A stretch of 55,264 nucleotides of DNA from Candidatus Omnitrophota bacterium (lineage in GTDB: Bacteria > Omnitrophota > Gorgyraeia > Gygaellales > UBA12090), in the NCBI GenBank assembly GCA_030674475.1, contig JAUSCZ010000038.1, forward strand, positions 1 through 55,264, given 5' to 3'. The stretch itself is not shown here. Position 1 is the stretch's first letter. More notes on this DNA, generated by a model. The model saw nothing but the letters and a program-made list of their open reading frames with translations. It did not search any database and was not told the DNA's origin.

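Noticed and set aside
2-55264. Many separate genes, one per domain
   Set aside because: No stops, no ribosome binding sites or starts at module borders, and linkers replace intergenic DNA throughout.
2-55264. Recoded stop codons explaining the long ORF
   Set aside because: The frame is open under the standard code; no in-frame TGA, TAG or TAA is needed.
2-55264. tRNA, rRNA or CRISPR array
   Set aside because: No cloverleaf, rRNA-like or regularly spaced short-repeat pattern was noticed, though I could not run a dedicated search.

Overview
The whole window is one open reading frame. Reading the + strand from base 2 gives 18,421 codons to the last base with no stop, and neither end of the gene is inside the window. 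Recognisable protein families follow each other in that one frame from end to end: a transporter, metabolic enzymes, signalling proteins, proteases and solenoid repeats, joined by short Ser/Pro-rich linkers that mostly read S-S-P-L-G, A-S-P-V or similar. There is no conventional intergenic space, and I saw no RNA gene or CRISPR array. An ORF of this size made of fused housekeeping-type domains points to Candidatus Omnitrophota (former OP3), a lineage known for exceptionally large ORFs. That assignment is inference; no marker gene is present.

Layout. 0.3-4.9 kb: EamA-type permease, methyltransferase, 4-alpha-glucanotransferase, truncated UPF0489-like piece. 5.9-8.9 kb: GlpX-like fructose-bisphosphatase and TPR-like helices. 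8.9-11.9 kb: metallo-beta-lactamase fold, receiver, histidine kinase, cytidylate-kinase-like fold. 12-15.4 kb: unassigned helical stretches. 15.4-20.2 kb: PHP phosphoesterase, repeat A copy 1, trypsin-like protease, kinase-like fold, HD domain, condensed sigma-70 domain. 20.2-26.8 kb: unassigned block, TIM barrel, HAD phosphatase, phosphoglycerate kinase, acyltransferase; then repeat A copy 2. 28-29.5 kb: methyltransferase and HTH-like repeats. 30-36.7 kb: a coenzyme A synthesis block in which CoaC, CoaB, CoaE and CoaD homologues each appear twice, usually one conserved and one eroded, with Nudix, transglutaminase and HD domains between them. 36.7-39.7 kb: two uridine-kinase-like P-loop domains and a ThiG-like barrel. 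39.7-45.2 kb: helical solenoid, zinc metallopeptidase, unassigned domains, methyltransferase. 45.3-45.8 kb: a complete antisense DUF4258/DUF2283 (predicted toxin-antitoxin type) operon with its own promoter. 45.9-55.3 kb: HEAT repeats, repeat A copy 3, a second TIM barrel + HAD pair, an HD-like block, methyltransferase, P-loop kinase and the start of a FolD domain.

How it fits together. The sequence looks like many once-separate genes joined through short repeated DNA elements and then duplicated and eroded. Many modules keep the fold signature but have lost key residues, so some are probably structural or regulatory. Three DNA-level repeat families recur: repeat A (about 490 bp), a roughly 45-bp SPLG linker element, and a hairpin typical of intergenic DNA. 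A trypsin-like protease and a zinc metallopeptidase inside the chain raise the possibility of self-processing.
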